The position numbers and the translations under genes are program-made. A model generated the notes under the pieces. That model did not search any database, was not told the DNA's origin, and saw only the letters and a program-made list of their open reading frames with translations. From Microthyrium microscopicum (Eukaryota; Ascomycota; Dothideomycetes; Microthyriales; Microthyriaceae), in assembly GCA_010405405.1 (NCBI GenBank), contig MU004230.1, forward strand, positions 1,633,744-1,697,743: a stretch of 64,000 nucleotides of DNA. The letters are read 5' to 3'. Numbering within the stretch: position 1 is the first letter of the stretch; each line of letters begins with the position of its first letter. Of the stretch, positions 23,947-35,198 are shown one piece after another.

Positions 23947-25907
23947 AGTGCCAATTGCACAAGGCACAGCTGTGAAATTGCTAGAACTTTATAATTATTC
24001 TAGCAATACAACTGACCTCTATTGCTGGCTTCTATAACGCAAGGCTCCGCCAATCAGGCATCTGAAAGTCGCAAGTCACTGGCTGGATGCGATAGATCAA
24101 CGAGGCTGGCGTCAGGAACAGTTGGATCTGTTGAAGCGTCCTAACTTCGTCAAACTCTCAGATTACTGAAATGAAGAATGGTTAGATGTAGATGTGGTCA
24201 ATATGAAGCGGCAAAGCGTGAAAGTTCGGAACCAGAAATCCGAGGAGTTGATAGAGTAAACGGACAAGATAATAATGTTGTCAAGGAGAGCCGAACAAGG
24301 CACTTTGCTGCTATGTCGCGCGAAGGTCTAAGCCCGACGGACAGCCACCGACGTGTAAGGGGCAGCAAGCCAAATGCGAACGGATTAGGGAAGACAGTAC
24401 AAGAATGGGACAGGCAGACTTCAAGGCTTTCACTGCACAGTGGACTTGAAGTGGGAGAGGAGGCGCAGAGTAAGTAGTTGTTGGGTGAACTCAACAAATT
24501 GGGGCTGTGCAGCGGATCTGCCAAAGAAGTGTAGAGGACGGTCAGGAACTTGGGAGACGGTATACGAGCCAAGAAGGTTGATTTCAGTCGCACCAAAGAC
24601 GGAAAATGATGATGATGATGATATGAGATCAGACGGACATGTTTGACATCAGGCTGGAGCATTAGTTTTAGAAATTATTGTAGTATAGACGCTAAAGAGG
24701 TTGAGCGTCTATCCAAAGATCTAAACATGGAATAGCTTCACGTGGCCAATCATGGAACACCAGCAAACGCGACGCCAAGATGGTCTCTATCGGGTCGCAT
24801 CGGGCTTGTTTCAGCGTTGGACAGTCGTTGAAATTGAGAATCATCCAACAGCCACGATAGAATAATCAAGTATAACCAAGCGCTTGGGGCAATCTGAACA
24901 ATGACGGGCGGCTCAAGCGCTCCTACAAGTTCTCATGTTGAGGCGACTGACATGCTTAATCTCTTCGCAGCGCTGGGCACACTCTAAAGGAGGGCGTTGG
25001 TCCACAAGTTTCTTGACCGGTCTCTGGAAATTGAGGACATAGTTCCTAACTTCCTATATCGGGATATAAAACTGGTAGGGCCAAAGATTTTTCGCGGGAT
25101 AAGAGCATGAGGCTCAAGCTGGTTGAAGTAATGCCCACCAGCACGATCATAATGTTCGCATGAAATCTGGTTGGAACACAAAGTGGAGAGAAGAAGATTT
25201 CAAAGTAGTTGAACCTGGACGAGAGATGGATCATTGATGTCTTTATTTGGCGATCAAAGGTCTCGAAAAGGCAAGCGCGAAAGGAAGCGTTGGAATTGGG
25301 GAAGGAAGGCTGGACCCTGTCAAGGAGCTTGGACCTTTGCCGGCGGTGCTTACCAGTTTTTCCATCAAGTGGTCAGGTCCTGCCTGTTTCGGACCAATCA
25401 AGATGGACAAAATGGCAAGAACAGACAAGCTCCTGCCGTCGCAACATCAGACTGTCAGACACCATCAAAACCAAGTCACGGACCGCGTTTGCTACCGCAC
25501 GATTCCATTGATCCGGGCCTGGTTCGCAAAAATTGTTTCTTCATTTTCCCTACATTTTACCTGCTACGTTTACCCGTTTATGCTCTATCGTCTAACTCAC
25601 TCCAACTATTCTTGCGCCAGCCTTTTATAATGAGGCCCTTCCCGTCCGCGGACGCCTAACGCCTAACTCCCCTCGCATCTTCAAGTCCTTCGTGACTGCT
25701 GTACGCCTCAATTTCTTTCATGTGACAGCATCAAGCTGAACCGTCATACCTACTCTACCACTAAATCTTTACCCACAAATCGCCCGTGTGCTGAAGCTCC
25801 AAAACCCTCTTTGTTCTCTACTTTACTCTACTTCTCGCCCTTCAATCCTATTCTTCAATTTTCCGCATACACTTCCTCAATTCCCTCTGGTCTAGAGTCC
25901 TGTCAAC
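23947..25907. other. 2.0-kb divergent promoter region
   Basis: Separates two genes that start away from each other. A GAT microsatellite sits near 24,608-24,624. The final 300 bases before 25,908 are strongly CT-rich, as in fungal leaders. No gene is supported. Confidence 0.55.
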
Positions 25908-27008
25908 ATGTCAGCCCCTATCACTCGTCCGCAACCCAGAGAGTTGATCCCACCACTACTCGCATGTTTGCCAACTGCTGCATTTTCACCAAAAGCTCCT
26001 CCTGCTTTATTAGACCTCTTAACACCCATTCTTCGACAAAGACTAAATGTCTTCGCTTCTAGCCCAAACTCGGACTCGTGGCTCAAGCTTCTCAACTGGG
26101 ACCGTGATCAAGCTGCCAAATTACCACCGCTAGTCGAGCAACTCAATTTCGAACCACATCCTGTTTCAGGCGAGCTTGAAATAGAAGACATTGAAAAGAT
26201 AGAGTTCCGAAGATTGGATCAGGAGACAATACATGCGCGTTTGGAGGTGGCTGAATATGATTTATTGCCAACATATCTATGGGTTGTCGCAGACAAGAAT
26301 AATGGAGGTACAGGGTGGAGATTATCAGAGTTGAGAGTTCTTGAGGACAAGGACGATTCCGCAGACTGGTTTGACAGCATCGCTGAAGCAGAGACAAGAT
26401 ATAAAGAGAAGAACGGTTCAAAGCTAGGAAATGGACTTCCTCAAAACGGTACAGAGGAAGAAGATGATAGCGCATACTGGGCCGCTTATGATATGACTCC
26501 CGGACGAACACCTGCTAAGCGCTCTCCGGCTCCAGGAGCTCATGCCAATGGATTCCCAGTACAGGCTCCATCAAAGACGGAAATGGAGTACTTTGAACGG
26601 TATCTTTCTGAAGTTCAACCCGCCACTGATCCTTACGATCCAGAGGAAGACAACGAGGTCACGAAAGAGTCCACTCTCAATCATCATCGCAGTGAATTTG
26701 CTGAACCGGAAACTTCAGCTCCTAACGGCACGTCCACCAACAACGGCACAGATCCTGTGGAGCTAGTAATATCTGTTCCTGACTCTCCACACCACCCCCA
26801 ACCAATGGCGTCCTCACCTCGCTCGGTCGAAGCGCTGGATGCAGTAGCAACAGATCAGTCGCAAGCGGAGATTGGTATCAAGCAGCACATCTCTACTGAC
26901 ATCAAGTCATTATTCCGCCTGGCGAGAAGTGCGGGCATCTCCAGAGAAGAATTTGAGCGGGTTGTGAAAACGGAGCTGGAGGTTCTTCCTTTGATGGACA
27001 TGGAGTAG
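25908..27008 (+). CDS. unknown conserved-looking fungal protein, 366 aa
   Basis: Single exon with a good start context (CAACATGTC). I do not recognise the family. Residues about 8-65 form a helical, Leu/Pro-rich region (LIPPLLACLP ... LNWD). Residues 70-150 are mixed alpha/beta-like with several acidic and Trp residues. From 165 on it is acidic and Ser/Pro-rich, probably disordered, with a SAYWAAYDMTPGRTP segment. The last 40 residues form a likely amphipathic helix (IKSLFRLARSAGISREEFER). There is no signal peptide or membrane segment. The ordered ends flanking a disordered middle suggest an adaptor, but no function is assigned. Confidence 0.85.
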   Translation: MSAPITRPQPRELIPPLLACLPTAAFSPKAPPALLDLLTPILRQRLNVFASSPNSDSWLKLLNWDRDQAAKLPPLVEQLNFEPHPVSGELEIEDIEKIEFRRLDQETIHARLEVAEYDLLPTYLWVVADKNNGGTGWRLSELRVLEDKDDSADWFDSIAEAETRYKEKNGSKLGNGLPQNGTEEEDDSAYWAAYDMTPGRTPAKRSPAPGAHANGFPVQAPSKTEMEYFERYLSEVQPATDPYDPEEDNEVTKESTLNHHRSEFAEPETSAPNGTSTNNGTDPVELVISVPDSPHHPQPMASSPRSVEALDAVATDQSQAEIGIKQHISTDIKSLFRLARSAGISREEFERVVKTELEVLPLMDME

Positions 27009-27491
27009 AATCCCATCGCTTCATGAAGTCATGACATGGTTTGGCATATGGCATTGGCGTGGAGTCTTTGAATGCATGGAAATTTATGGCATAGCATTTT
27101 GTTATTGATTTTCTACTGTAACTGGCCGGATTAGCTATGTATTTTATACAGCCGCTGATCTTTCGCTCTAGTTGTCTATAAAGAATTATATTTGCTGTTC
27201 TTACCATACATGCTATATCTCAAGGTATCTTGAACACTTGGTTTAAATAACACAAAACATTATAGATAGGTACGACAATTTTAAAAAAGATAGAGGCACT
27301 CCTCAAACTCGGAAGCAGTATTTGGTAAGTCAAAGCCTTCGATGGTTTGGATATAGGTAGTAATATAGTACAATTCCGCCATACTTTTGACCGATTCCCT
27401 ATAACAATGCTGTCCACAAACCAAGCTATAAACGCCAATGCCATGAACCAAAGTGCTTCACATTTTCAATCTGCCAGACAGATCAAGCCCA
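27009..27491. other. convergent 3' intergenic spacer
   Basis: Between the stop of the unknown plus-strand gene and the stop of SPC2. AT-rich 3' UTR-like sequence; no gene seen. Confidence 0.6.
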
Positions 27492-28224
27492 CTATGCCTT
27501 TCTCCGCTTTGCAGATCCACCCTGAATATGCTGCAACACCTGATCCAAGTCGCCAATATTCACATTATAATTCTGCTGTCCCTGCGGCACACTCTTCTCC
27601 TCCTCCGCGCCCTCAACCTCCTCCACCGTATTCTTCGGATCCGCCTCACCAACCACACTAATCCCCCGCGCCAAAAACCGCTGAAACGGCTTTGCGACAA
27701 AATACCCATCTGCTGAAAACCATTTCGCAAACGGCGCGCTTACACTGATCTCCTTCTCTTTACCACCGCTTCCAGAAATCTTCGCCTTGACTACATATCG
27801 TGGTCCATTGTCGCCTTGGCTATCTGTGCTCGTGCTAAGTGACAATGTGCTTCCTTTGCGAGTCGCTGTATACACAATCCCCTTCTCTACCCTCAGCAGC
27901 CAGTATGTGAAGGCCAAGTTAAGCACTCCATAGGCGAGAACGGCGGGGAGAGTGTAGGCGCGGGTTACGTCCCAGCCAAGTTTCCAGTCAGCGTAGAACA
28001 GGGCGCCGGCAATGGAAACGGCGGCGTAGCCGAGAGCTAGACGGACGTCGGTGAGGGTGTGGGATTGGGTGAAGCCGAGAGAGTTTAGGTAGTTTGGGAG
28101 AGCATCGTCGGTGGTGTTTTTGAGTTCTGTGGTTGTTTGTTAGCTGGCTGTGATGGAGGGAAGGGAAAGCTGGGGGGAGAGGCGGACCTGGGAGGGAGTA
28201 GACGGAGATTTTTGATTCGGCCAT
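27492..28224 (-). CDS. SPC2: signal peptidase complex subunit 2 (SPC25-like)
   Basis: Exons on the minus strand 28224-28188 and 28126-27492, 223 residues. SPC2 is a non-catalytic ER membrane subunit that links signal peptidase to the Sec61 translocon. Seen: start MAESKISVYSLPE followed by LKNTTDDALPNYL, the family N-terminal signature, produced only after splicing; a cytosolic N-terminal part; two hydrophobic segments (about 48-66 and 74-93) forming the membrane hairpin; and a Lys/Glu-rich cytosolic tail ending in AKRRKA. The intron is 61 nt with a strong CTAAC branch but an atypical donor, GTCCGC. It shares a divergent promoter with EMC3. Confidence 0.93.
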
Positions 28225-28479
28225 TTTGATCGCGAGAGAGTTTGGGGTTTGATGATTGCGGTGGTCGAATGAGAGGAGTGTGAGTTTGGCGGTTGTGAGA
28301 TGTTCGTGATGGATGTTGGAGATGTGGCTTTAGCAATTGAGGTAGGTACATACTGTACCCTTGTCTTGGCACGAGCTTTTGCGGCGTCTCGGATCTTTTG
28401 AAGCTTCGCGCTCTCAACCACCACTCCTGACAACGTCACAGCTAGGAGATATTGATCGTCCCATCTCGAGACTGTCAAG
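28225..28479. promoter_or_regulatory. shared divergent promoter of SPC2 and EMC3
   Basis: Only 255 bp separate the two start codons, so both genes must draw on this segment. It contains an ACGTCA core (28,433-28,438), a CRE-like sequence of the kind bound by bZIP factors. Whether a bZIP such as Hac1 uses it is inference. No TATA box is evident. Confidence 0.7.
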
Positions 28480-29701
28480 ATGGAGCACTCAATGGTTCAA
28501 ACGATCTATAGAGATCCAGCGTTGTTGTGAGTTGGATGACATGGCGCGCAATGGTCATATGCTAATGAATGTAGTTACTGGATTCTCATCCCTATCACGG
28601 TCGTTATGGTATGCGATACATCTCCAACCTCCCAATCAGTCCTGCAACAATAAGCTAACGAATGGATGTAGGTACTGACTGGCATACTCCGTCACTACTC
28701 GTCGGTCCTTCTACAATCCATGCCAAAGAAACAACCCAAGAACAAGATCCGTGAGCACCGCCAACTCATCCGCGGAGCCAACCTGCGAGTAAACTACGAG
28801 TCCATTTCCCCTTCCTCGTTCCGAGCTCGCAAGGCACACTTTGAGACTGCTGCAAAGGATGGAAGCTTTCTCGCAGAGCCGGAGAATCGGGGCAAACCAC
28901 CGCCCAATATGATGACGGACCCGGCGGCTATGGAAGGCATGATGGGAATGATGAAAGGCAACGTGGCAAATATGGTGTCGCAGACGTTGATCATGGGCTG
29001 GATCAACGCGTTTTTCTCGGGGTTTGTTATCAGTAAGTTGGACTCCATCTGCCGGTTTGAAACATTTACCTGGTAGTGCCAGCAACAGCATCGTGGGGGC
29101 TGGGTGCGCAATGAGGCCGGCGTGTGCAAGCACCATGCTTCTCAACGAGTCTGAGTTGGTAGCCTCGCTATGGCCTCATTGGGACCATAGTGATAGCTAG
29201 AGCACAGCTTCGATCTAAGCCCCTGTTGCTGGAGGCCGCTTGTTTCACCGCCTTACATATACTCGATTCTGAGCTAATATGATGATAGTGAAACTGCCAT
29301 TTCCACTCACTCCACAGTTCAAGGCTATGCTGCAGGCCGGAGTCGGCACTCGCGACATGGACGTACGGTGGGTATCCAGTGTGTCATGGTACTTCCTCAC
29401 CCTCTTTGGGTTACAACCTATTTATAACTTCATTTTGGGAGGCGACAATGGTAAGTCTGAATCAAAAGCAGAAAAGCTTAGGAAAACCACCAGCGAAAGT
29501 TTGATATACTAACATAGCCACACTTTAGCGGCCAACCAAATGGCGCAGCAAATGGCCCAAATGAACCCAAGTGCTATGATGGGACCAGGCCAAGACCCAG
29601 ATAAACAGTTCCAAGCCGAGGCAGAAAATCTAGAAGTGCTGGAACACAAGTATCTACTTGACGGAATCGAGGAGCGCATTTTAGCGGGCTGGGCTGCTTG
29701 A
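28480..29701 (+). CDS. EMC3: ER membrane protein complex subunit 3
   Basis: Exons 28480-28526, 28575-28608, 28672-29032, 29289-29450, 29529-29701 give 258 residues, normal for EMC3. EMC3 is the Oxa1-superfamily insertase core of the EMC, which inserts tail-anchored and multipass proteins into the ER membrane. Seen: YRDPALFYWILIPIT (first membrane segment, joined by splicing), the basic KKQPKNKIREHRQ loop, a Met-rich MEGMMGMMKGN loop, GWINAFFSGF, then KLPFPLTPQFK and a third segment around WYFLTLFGLQPIYNF. Introns are GT-AG (48, 63, 256 and 78 nt); the 256-nt third intron is the longest called in the window. The start is the first ATG (MEHSMVQT). Confidence 0.96.
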
Positions 29702-29866
29702 CCGAGAAAGAAGGCAACTAGAAAATGTGGATCCTGGGATCTGCATGTCTGGAGGGTTTATAATGGAAAGCGTGTTTACATATTACGTTGGCTAATAGAT
29801 TTCACGTTAAGAGGTCGTGTCGAATCAACGTGTATCTCTAACGGCCTCATTTCGCGGCGTAACGTT

Positions 29867-29885
29867 GGAGGCCTCTGAGGCCTCC
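29867..29885. repeat. near-perfect palindrome, 9-bp arms
   Basis: GGAGGCCTC, one base T, then GAGGCCTCC, 166 bases past the EMC3 stop. It may form a small hairpin in the EMC3 3' region. No function is known. Confidence 0.6.
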
Positions 29886-30471
29886 CACGCATTCTGAAAG
29901 GACAAGTAGGCTCTTGGATATCCTCTAGCATCCTATCAGCTCTATGAAGTGGGCGTTAAGATTGCGGAAAGGAATTTAGCGTTCAAGAAACAAATGAGAA
30001 AGTCAAACATGCCTACGAAAGCAGGTGCTCTTATCCTTCCTAATGCCAGATGCTGGTACATATAAGCAGCCACCTTATACAATGAACGACTATGAACCAG
30101 TCCTTAGCCATACCAAGGCCATGTCTTTTGCCTAGCTTTTACCGGTCAATTCAACCAGGTTTTAGATGGCGCTGAGGACTTTCCCGTCAAGGAGTAGTAT
30201 CTTAAGAAGAGCCGCAAGAACTGTGAGGACACGGTTGGCGACCATGCGAGACATACTATACCACGTTGCATTTGACCGCAATAGGTCCGTCCGTCAATTA
30301 GATTTTGGGGGCTTTATGTATTGTGGGCGCCAAAAGTGCCTGTTGTATGGACTGATGAGATCGGATTGTGATGCGGGTTTTGGGTTTCTGACTATAGCAG
30401 CATGATTTTGAAGGTCGGAAGATTGTCTTTTGCAAAGCTACAGACCAATGGGGCGAAATCATACTAGTTCG

Positions 30472-31000
30472 ACAAGGTTTTGAACCAGTCAATGACCTCC
30501 AGGGTTTTCAGACCGATCGAAAAGTCGAGCGTGATCCTCGCCACCTCCCCCGGGTCAATGATCTCGCCCTTTTGGTGGGACTTTGCATAGTTGGATCATA
30601 TTGGGTAGCATTCATAGCTCAAAAAGCATACGTGATCCGGCTCGTTAGGTTGCTGTATCTTGACAGGGCACCTATCAGAGCATCGGCAGGAAGAAGATAT
30701 TCACGTTTTCTCTGACGAGCATTCAGAAGCATTTGGAGTATTGACACCGACAAGGACTTGCAGATGAAAGGCTTTGTGGAAATCAACGATTTCATGAAAC
30801 AATTGTTCCATTGGCCAGCCGCCAACCTAATGTAGATTTCAATATCAAATGCAAGTTTGTCGACTCCGCCTCGTTCATATCTTATAGGTCGATATCTCGA
30901 AATCTTCGAGGAAGATGGCATTGCGCCACGTTTTAGAGTAGAACTAGGTTATCAGCGGACGTTATCGAACAGAGCTGGCAAAGCCGTTTTGTCTGTTTGG
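30472..31000 (-). pseudogene. decayed protein-coding gene, family not recognised
   Basis: Reading the minus strand in one frame gives protein-like stretches: LFHEIVDFHKAFHLQVLVGV (about 30,745-30,805), then PDHVCFLSYECYP, then a C-terminal piece with IIDPGEVARITLDFSIGL ending EVIDWFKTLSN and TAG (30,472-30,550). They lie in the same frame but are separated by two TGA codons. Upstream, coding-like sequence (for example FLEDFEISTY) continues in another frame. The TGA codons could derive from TGG by G-to-A change, as RIP produces, but this is inference. I do not recognise the protein. It could also be an unrecognised multi-exon gene. Confidence 0.35.
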
Positions 31001-31114
31001 TAACTGGTTAGAATGTGAAACCGCCATTTTCAATTGAAGATAACCACTGCATAGATGACCAAGTCTGGTACGTAAAGACTAGCGACCTCTTGCACCTGAT
31101 ATCCAAGGGACCGA

Positions 31115-31211
31115 GCCCGTGGGTAGGAATGGACGATATGTACCTAGTGCCTAGGACGTATATGTCCCTAGATATGTATCCAGGTAGGTATGTATGTATG
31201 CACCCACGGGC
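31115..31211. repeat. inverted repeat with 10-bp arms and structured interior
   Basis: GCCCGTGGGT (31,115-31,124) is exactly complementary to ACCCACGGGC (31,202-31,211). The 77-base interior contains smaller palindromes such as GGACGTATATGTCC and repeated TAGGTA/TATGTA words. It may fold as a long imperfect hairpin; no transcript evidence is available here. Confidence 0.5.
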
Positions 31212-33611
31212 CACAGTGTTGGGGAAAGAATGCCTTGAGAAAAGTGAAGCAAAAGTGCGAAGATCCAACAACACCAGGGTCAAGTGCTCCAAGTGATTGG
31301 CTCTAACCCACCTCATGCCTGCGATGTCAATAGAAGTTTTACCCACAGTGCACTGTGAGCTGGCAAGGCATTTCCTGACTTCTCCGCGAACTTCGCAGCG
31401 CGCGATATCAAGTTTGGTGTGAAGGTCCAAGGATTAATGGCAGAAATGATCAAAGACGATCCACGACCACGACGCACAGCACCAGCCATGAACATGTTAC
31501 ATGGCATAACGCGCAAACGTTGAAGCCATTGGAGAGGGTCTATTTGGTCCCAAGTAGTTGGAGACGAAGAGGCTTATTGCCTCGAACTCGTGGAGGTGGT
31601 GGAGACTGGACACTCGATCCTTCGTGATCGACATGTCTCAGCCGCTCCTTGGCATGCTTTTTCTCTCCCAACCTCACTCAAGTTTATCACGGCTTTGTAC
31701 CCTTTGGCCCAGCAGAGCCGCACTAGTCCTTTTACGATACCGCCATGAGTGATCTGGTCCGAGCAATGGACGTGCACCTGGGCAGCTTCCGACTGTCTGG
31801 CGTCCCACAGTCCGGTTCCAGCTACTTGTTCTCCAACCATGTCTCGCCTTGCTCATCTTTCACGAATTATTGCTCTCTACAACTGCTTTTGCCAGGTTCA
31901 CCAGGCCCGACGTTCCGATAAGCATCTTGTCCCAAATATCCAATAAGGTGGGCCCAACAGCGCTTGCTCAGTCAGATAGGGGGTTACAGGCTTCACAGCT
32001 CTTCAATCACACCCAATGCGCAAGCACTCATCCTAAAAGGGTTGAAGCTTTACAAACATCTTCCGAGAAGGCGACCCCAGACTCCCAGAACCCCTGCAGC
32101 GGTCCGTCTCTTCAGGGCCATTTGGCTGGTGTCTGGCCTTGATCCTCTTCGTATCGAGTAGCGCATTCCTATCAGGTAGTCACGATCGTGGTTCAAATGA
32201 TTACGATGCTTGTGGTATGCGCTCCAATGGACGAGGAGTTTCGCGGGGCCTTGCATGCTCTAACCATGCTAGCTTCGTGGTAGTGGAATAATCCTCGCGA
32301 CAAGCTACCGTAGCTCTCCGGAGGCCGCTTGACGCATCGCCTAACCCAACTACCAGATCACGATTCCACGAACGAAAGGCAAACCAACCACATTAACTAA
32401 TGTGCTCGATTTTGCTGGAGAGCCGTCTTCTGCCGACCTCCAGTTCATACAGGGACTGTCCCGCCTTCACTTCTCAGCGTCCTGCAGCTGGGCGGGAAAC
32501 GGCCTCGCCAACCCCGGATCTTACCATGTCCGTCAAGGCACAAGTGACTGAAGAATGCTTTTTCCACTATACCCGCCAGCTTCTCGTCTTTTGTTTCTAG
32601 ACTTTTGAGTGCAAGAGTGAATGAAACGTCAAGTCGTTCATCTTGGCAAGCACAACAGTCTAGATGTTCCCACGTTATCGGAGTCGAGACCGAGACCCCT
32701 TAGAGCAGGACCGCCTTGTTACGTCTGAGTGCCCAACAGGAGGCTCTGCGGGCGAGTATCTGGCGTTCGAGTCAGCTTGACAACGTAATGGATGGGGGAT
32801 GCTTGATGATGCACCAATCGTGCACAACAATCCCAAGTGCGCGGCAGCACAGATGTGGCCCATTATTGAACGAATAGTTGCAAGTTTTCGAGCCCACCAT
32901 TGAATGGCTTAGGGCGTATTTCTGCAGGGACTGGGGTAACTCCTCACTTGTGCTGCAGAGGCTTAAGAAAGCTCACAACACTGGTTGATGCCATCATCTT
33001 GAACATCTGAATGGCAGCGCGAAAAAGCGCCTCATCTCATCGACAGATACCCTGTCCTTGCAGTCGCCTATCTTTTCAATTTTCCGGTGTAGAAAGTACT
33101 GGAGTGACTTGAGTTTTAGTTTGCCTACTGCTACGTTTGTATGCTAATTCCAGACTCCAGTGAAGCCCACGCGCAATAGCTGTAAGTTCAGTATGGTTAT
33201 ATTACGGTACTTTGTGTTTGGATAACCGCCTACTAGCCAGCCTCTTTGCATCCAGACTTATCCCTTTTTCGACATATATAGTGGTGTGGTCCCCTTTTAG
33301 CTTTTCAACACCTTGAGGCTGTGCTCGACCGATCGCTGAATATTTTAAAACTCAATACATGAGTTGAGAAATTCTGCCGCGCTCCGCCTGTTTCGTTACT
33401 GCTCAGCCCCCCTTTTCTTATACACACTGTTTGTTGTTCATTGTTCCCCTTTTTGTGGCTGCTCAGTAAAGGGCATAAGGTCATATAACACCTTTCCCGG
33501 TCTTGTCACATCAACAACAATATCAGATCCGGTGTTAGGCTAGTGTTTTGGATACTGTTTTAGCTGGATTTGATCCTTTTCTTTACCTTCAATCATACGT
33601 TACCATCCAAG

Positions 33612-35198
33612 ATGGCTTTTCCAGCATACGAGAATCATACCAGAGAAAGTGAGGCCAACTATGGTCAACCTTCTTCGGAATGGTATCAAAATTTCGAGGA
33701 TTTCGAATTTCAGCCTCAAAGCTACAGCCAAACTTCTCACTCTGCTCTGTTTTCTGACAGAAAGACCGATAGCTATTCCCGTCATCATTTTGGGATGAAT
33801 CGGTATATGGATGATGTTGACACCATCCCCTATCCACCCGACAGGTCCTACTTTTATGATGATGAGCACTTTCACCGACTTCAGCCTACTCATACCCTGG
33901 CATACAATCAGCCTAAGAACAACCCTTTCCAGCCACATTCGCCAGTCCGAATCCTCAATGACCTTGAAGATTTAGACTCAATTTCCTCTGGGACACGGAC
34001 CTTTAGCGTTGGTAACGAAGACCCTCGTTCCCCAGTTTGCCTTCCTCATCCTTATTACGCACCACCTCGACTTTTGGCAGACTCTGGCGACATCCCATCC
34101 ATGCCCATGACATCGCCACAAGTAACGATGGTAGGGAGCCACTTTGTCACCCTCAATCAGGTCGAACACGTTCCCAACGCTACGCAAGACGAAGCCATGT
34201 CTGACATTGATGCCGAAGGCGATGACGATCCATCAATTCTTCCTCCTTCTAAGCAAGTCACAGACTGGCCATCAACCAAATCTGAACAACCTCCAACACC
34301 CGAACTTCAGCATGAATCAATCGCTAGTCCATCTAACGACGATGAAGTCCTGTCAGACGCTGATGCTAATGATTCCGACTACGTGAACACCAACACTCGA
34401 AGTCGAAGATCCAGCAAACGCACTCCCCCTACCAGCATACGCTCGCGTCGTAGTGCTCGTAGACCCTCTGGCGACAATCGCGCATCCATCAACCTGGAAG
34501 TACCCCAGTCTCGTGCTCCCAAATCCAAGCGTGCAACCTATACGAAAGCAGGTGCTCGTTCCAACAATCCTACAAATGTCATACGACCATTCTTCTGCCC
34601 ACTCGCCCCTTATGGCTGCGCAGCAACTTTCTCATCCAAGAATGAGTGGAAGAGACACGTCAGTACACAGCATGTCAAGATAGGCATCTGGCGCTGCGAG
34701 ATCTGTCAACCACAACCAACTGCAACAGGCACACTGGGCTCCTACAACGACTTCAATCGCAAGGATCTGTTTATGCAACACTTGAAGCGAATGCACGCCA
34801 ATGAACTCTGCAACAGCCCCGAGTATACTTCGCTAGCCCCGCTAGGTGCCGAAATGGTCGATTGCGTTGATCGTGCCAACGACCCCTACTCAGTAGCAGC
34901 TGTTGTGCTCAACACCGTGGTATCACGCTGCTGGAAAATCCTACGCGAGCTGCCAACTACCTGCCGCTGTCCACTCTGTGACAACAAGGAGTTCCAAGGT
35001 CACTCCGCGTGGGAAGACTACATGGAGCATCTTGCTGGCACACATTTTGAACGACGTCGTAGTGGCGAAAAAGTTGTCAGACCCATCTGGCGAGAGGACA
35101 ACGATTTATGCCATTGGCTGCAAGCTGAGGGTCTCATCGAGCCGGATAACAAAGGCGGGTGGCGAGTTGGTGATGGTCAACCAAAAAGGAACGTCTGA
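33612..35198 (+). CDS. C2H2 zinc-finger transcription factor, single exon
   Basis: 528 residues; the start is the ATG in CAAGATGGC (14 further upstream codons lack ATG). Residues 1-310 are disordered, rich in Ser, Pro, Asp and Tyr, with a basic RSRRSSKRTPP stretch (possible nuclear signal). Fingers: C-x6-C...HVSTQH with FSSKNEWKRH (about 326-354); CEIC...HLKRMH with a long loop (360-398); CPLC...HLAGTH (about 452-480). The NEWKRHVSTQH-x-KIGIWRC segment closely matches NDWKRHENSQH-x-QIGLWKC in the seven-exon factor at 14.6-17.3 kb, so the two share a domain type. Nuclear regulator by family; targets unknown. The leader is long and T/C-rich. Confidence 0.9.
   Translation: MAFPAYENHTRESEANYGQPSSEWYQNFEDFEFQPQSYSQTSHSALFSDRKTDSYSRHHFGMNRYMDDVDTIPYPPDRSYFYDDEHFHRLQPTHTLAYNQPKNNPFQPHSPVRILNDLEDLDSISSGTRTFSVGNEDPRSPVCLPHPYYAPPRLLADSGDIPSMPMTSPQVTMVGSHFVTLNQVEHVPNATQDEAMSDIDAEGDDDPSILPPSKQVTDWPSTKSEQPPTPELQHESIASPSNDDEVLSDADANDSDYVNTNTRSRRSSKRTPPTSIRSRRSARRPSGDNRASINLEVPQSRAPKSKRATYTKAGARSNNPTNVIRPFFCPLAPYGCAATFSSKNEWKRHVSTQHVKIGIWRCEICQPQPTATGTLGSYNDFNRKDLFMQHLKRMHANELCNSPEYTSLAPLGAEMVDCVDRANDPYSVAAVVLNTVVSRCWKILRELPTTCRCPLCDNKEFQGHSAWEDYMEHLAGTHFERRRSGEKVVRPIWREDNDLCHWLQAEGLIEPDNKGGWRVGDGQPKRNV

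Larger units (their letters stand above)
29702..33611. other. 3.9-kb gene-poor region
   Basis: Apart from the pseudogene at 30,472-31,000 and two inverted repeats (29,867-29,885 and 31,115-31,211) I find no supported gene. Composition is not AT-biased. The last 300 bases (from about 33,300) are T/C-rich and look like the leader of the next gene. Confidence 0.55.

Noticed and set aside
31008-31430. 140-codon minus-strand frame
   Set aside because: Covers the hairpin at 31,115-31,211, has no recognisable domain, and its composition does not resemble neighbouring genes.
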